Assembly (NCBI GenBank): GCA_030248135.1
Contig: JASANC010003634.1
Location: 1 to 64,000 of the forward strand
Source of the DNA: Theristus sp. LFF4_11
Lineage: Eukaryota; Nematoda; Chromadorea; Monhysterida; Xyalidae
Direction: 5' to 3'
Length of the DNA stretch: 64,000 bases
Part shown: piece after piece, positions 62,940 through 64,000 of the stretch
How the letters are laid out: each line of letters opens with the position of its first letter
Numbering within the stretch: the first letter of the stretch is position 1
The notes under the pieces: model-generated
The model's database searches: none
Told to the model about the DNA's origin: nothing
What the model saw: only the letters and a program-made list of their open reading frames with translations
Program-made: the position numbers and the translations under genes

Positions 62940-63810
62940 GAAGTCGCCTACAATACAATATTTTTTAATGTATTTAAATAAATAAAAAATGCGAAGTTTA
63001 TGATTTTGCTATTTTTACCCGTTCACACTAACCGAAGGCAAGCCTTTTTGTAAGTGAAGTAAAATTGAATAAAAAATATAAAAACTAACGTTTTTTTAAT
63101 TTACCCGTTTTAAAAAGCTAATGCTTTTTTACCCGTTTACCTAAGCCAAGCCTTTTTTGTAAACTGAAAATGCGAAGTTTATGATTTTGCTATTTTTCGC
63201 CGTTCACCCTAACCCAAGTCAAGCCTTTTTGTATGTGAAGTAAGATTGAATAAAAAACATAAAAATTAACGTTTTTTTCATTTACCCGTTTTAAAAGGCT
63301 AATGCTTTTTTACCCGTTTACCTAAGCCAAGCCTTTTTTGTAAACTGAAAATGCGAAGTTAATGATTTTGCTATTTTTACCCGTTCACCCTAACCTAAGT
63401 CAAGCCTTTTTGTAAGTTAAGTAAGATTGAATAAAAAATATAAAAATTAACGTTTTTTCATTAAAAAATACCCGTTTTAAAAAGCTAATGCTTCTTTTAC
63501 CCGGTTGCCCTAACATAAGCCAAGCCTTTTTGTAAAGTGAACATGAATAGAAGAAACAAAAAAGTGACGTTTATAATTTCGTTTTGCAGTTTTGGTTCTT
63601 TTTACCCGTTCACCCCAACATGACCCAAACATTTTGCAAAGTGAAAATGAATGGTAAATACCATTTCGACCCAATTAAAAAACTAACTTTTTTCAGAGAC
63701 AGTTTTGTTTCATCTTTCGCAGTCGCTCGTCAAGTTTTGAGCAGCAAAAATTGCCAGTTGCCCATCATGCGTTACGTTGAAATTATCGCTCATAACCACG
63801 GAGTATCAAT
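62940..63810. repeat. Right inverted array flanking the LINE
   Basis: Reverse-complement counterpart of 56990-57840: TTACCCGTTTTAAAAAGCTAATGC, CCTAAGCCAAGCCTTTTTGTAAA and the outer CATCTTTCGCAGTCGCTCGTCAAG block. The array continues towards the window end, where a similar CATCTTTCCCAGTCGATCATC block appears at 63950. Confidence 0.85.
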
Positions 63811-64000
63811 TTGAAAATGAAACATGGAGTATCAATTTCAATGAAATTTACTTGTTTTGAACCCAAAGTGCAACATGCAATGCCGATGTCGATGTGCGTT
63901 TTGCAACCCGATTTTTAAAAAGTTCAAACTTTTTTCAAAGACGGTTTTGTTACATCTTTCCCAGTCGATCATCAAGTTTTGATCAGCCACGCTTCCATTT

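Overview
This is eukaryotic, animal-type DNA. Three genes with many introns can be rebuilt exon by exon from conserved protein motifs, and most introns end in a short T-rich tract plus CAG (often TTTTCAG). That acceptor style, together with the gene families (a CYP2-like P450, an ABCG half-transporter and a DEG/ENaC channel), suggests an invertebrate, plausibly a nematode or another ecdysozoan. I cannot place it further. Outside the genes the window is dense with transposable elements, satellites and small inverted-repeat elements.

Layout. 1-4.6 kb: a compact, C-rich cluster of two long intronless ORFs of unknown family, one with a TATA box and a stop codon embedded in AATAAA; it looks viral or transposon-derived. 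5.9-9.5 kb: a ten-copy two-box minisatellite, a broken ORF and interspersed repeats. 9.6-14.4 kb (+): a complete nine-exon cytochrome P450 (about 500 aa). 15.1-23.6 kb (+): a complete 19-exon ABCG half-transporter (about 723 aa). 25.1-25.6 kb (+): a two-exon gene for a small secreted, possibly processed peptide. 26-27.1 kb: a hAT-type composite element, with a perfect 8-bp target duplication, that carries an exon of a host-like membrane protein. 27.6-43.6 kb (-): a 19-exon DEG/ENaC channel gene (about 960 aa) whose fourth intron holds a 4.5-kb foldback transposon and about 2.5 kb of satellite. 43.8-44.7 kb: an element flanked by TTAA. 47.0-49.3 kb (-): the 3' part of a gene for a membrane protein with at least three transmembrane segments. 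51-52 kb: wrecked mariner-like transposase. 52.05-56.88 kb: two head-to-tail Helitrons, the second interrupted by a short LTR retrotransposon. 57.8-62.8 kb: a nearly intact CR1/Jockey-like LINE lying between two inverted repeat arrays.

The P450 and ABCG genes are head to tail about 630 bp apart and could both act on lipophilic or foreign compounds, but nothing in the sequence shows co-regulation. The protein-coding reconstructions were made by hand. The total exon length is divisible by three in each complete gene, which is the main internal check. Several introns need GC donors or a TG acceptor to keep the frame, and those junctions are the least certain part.
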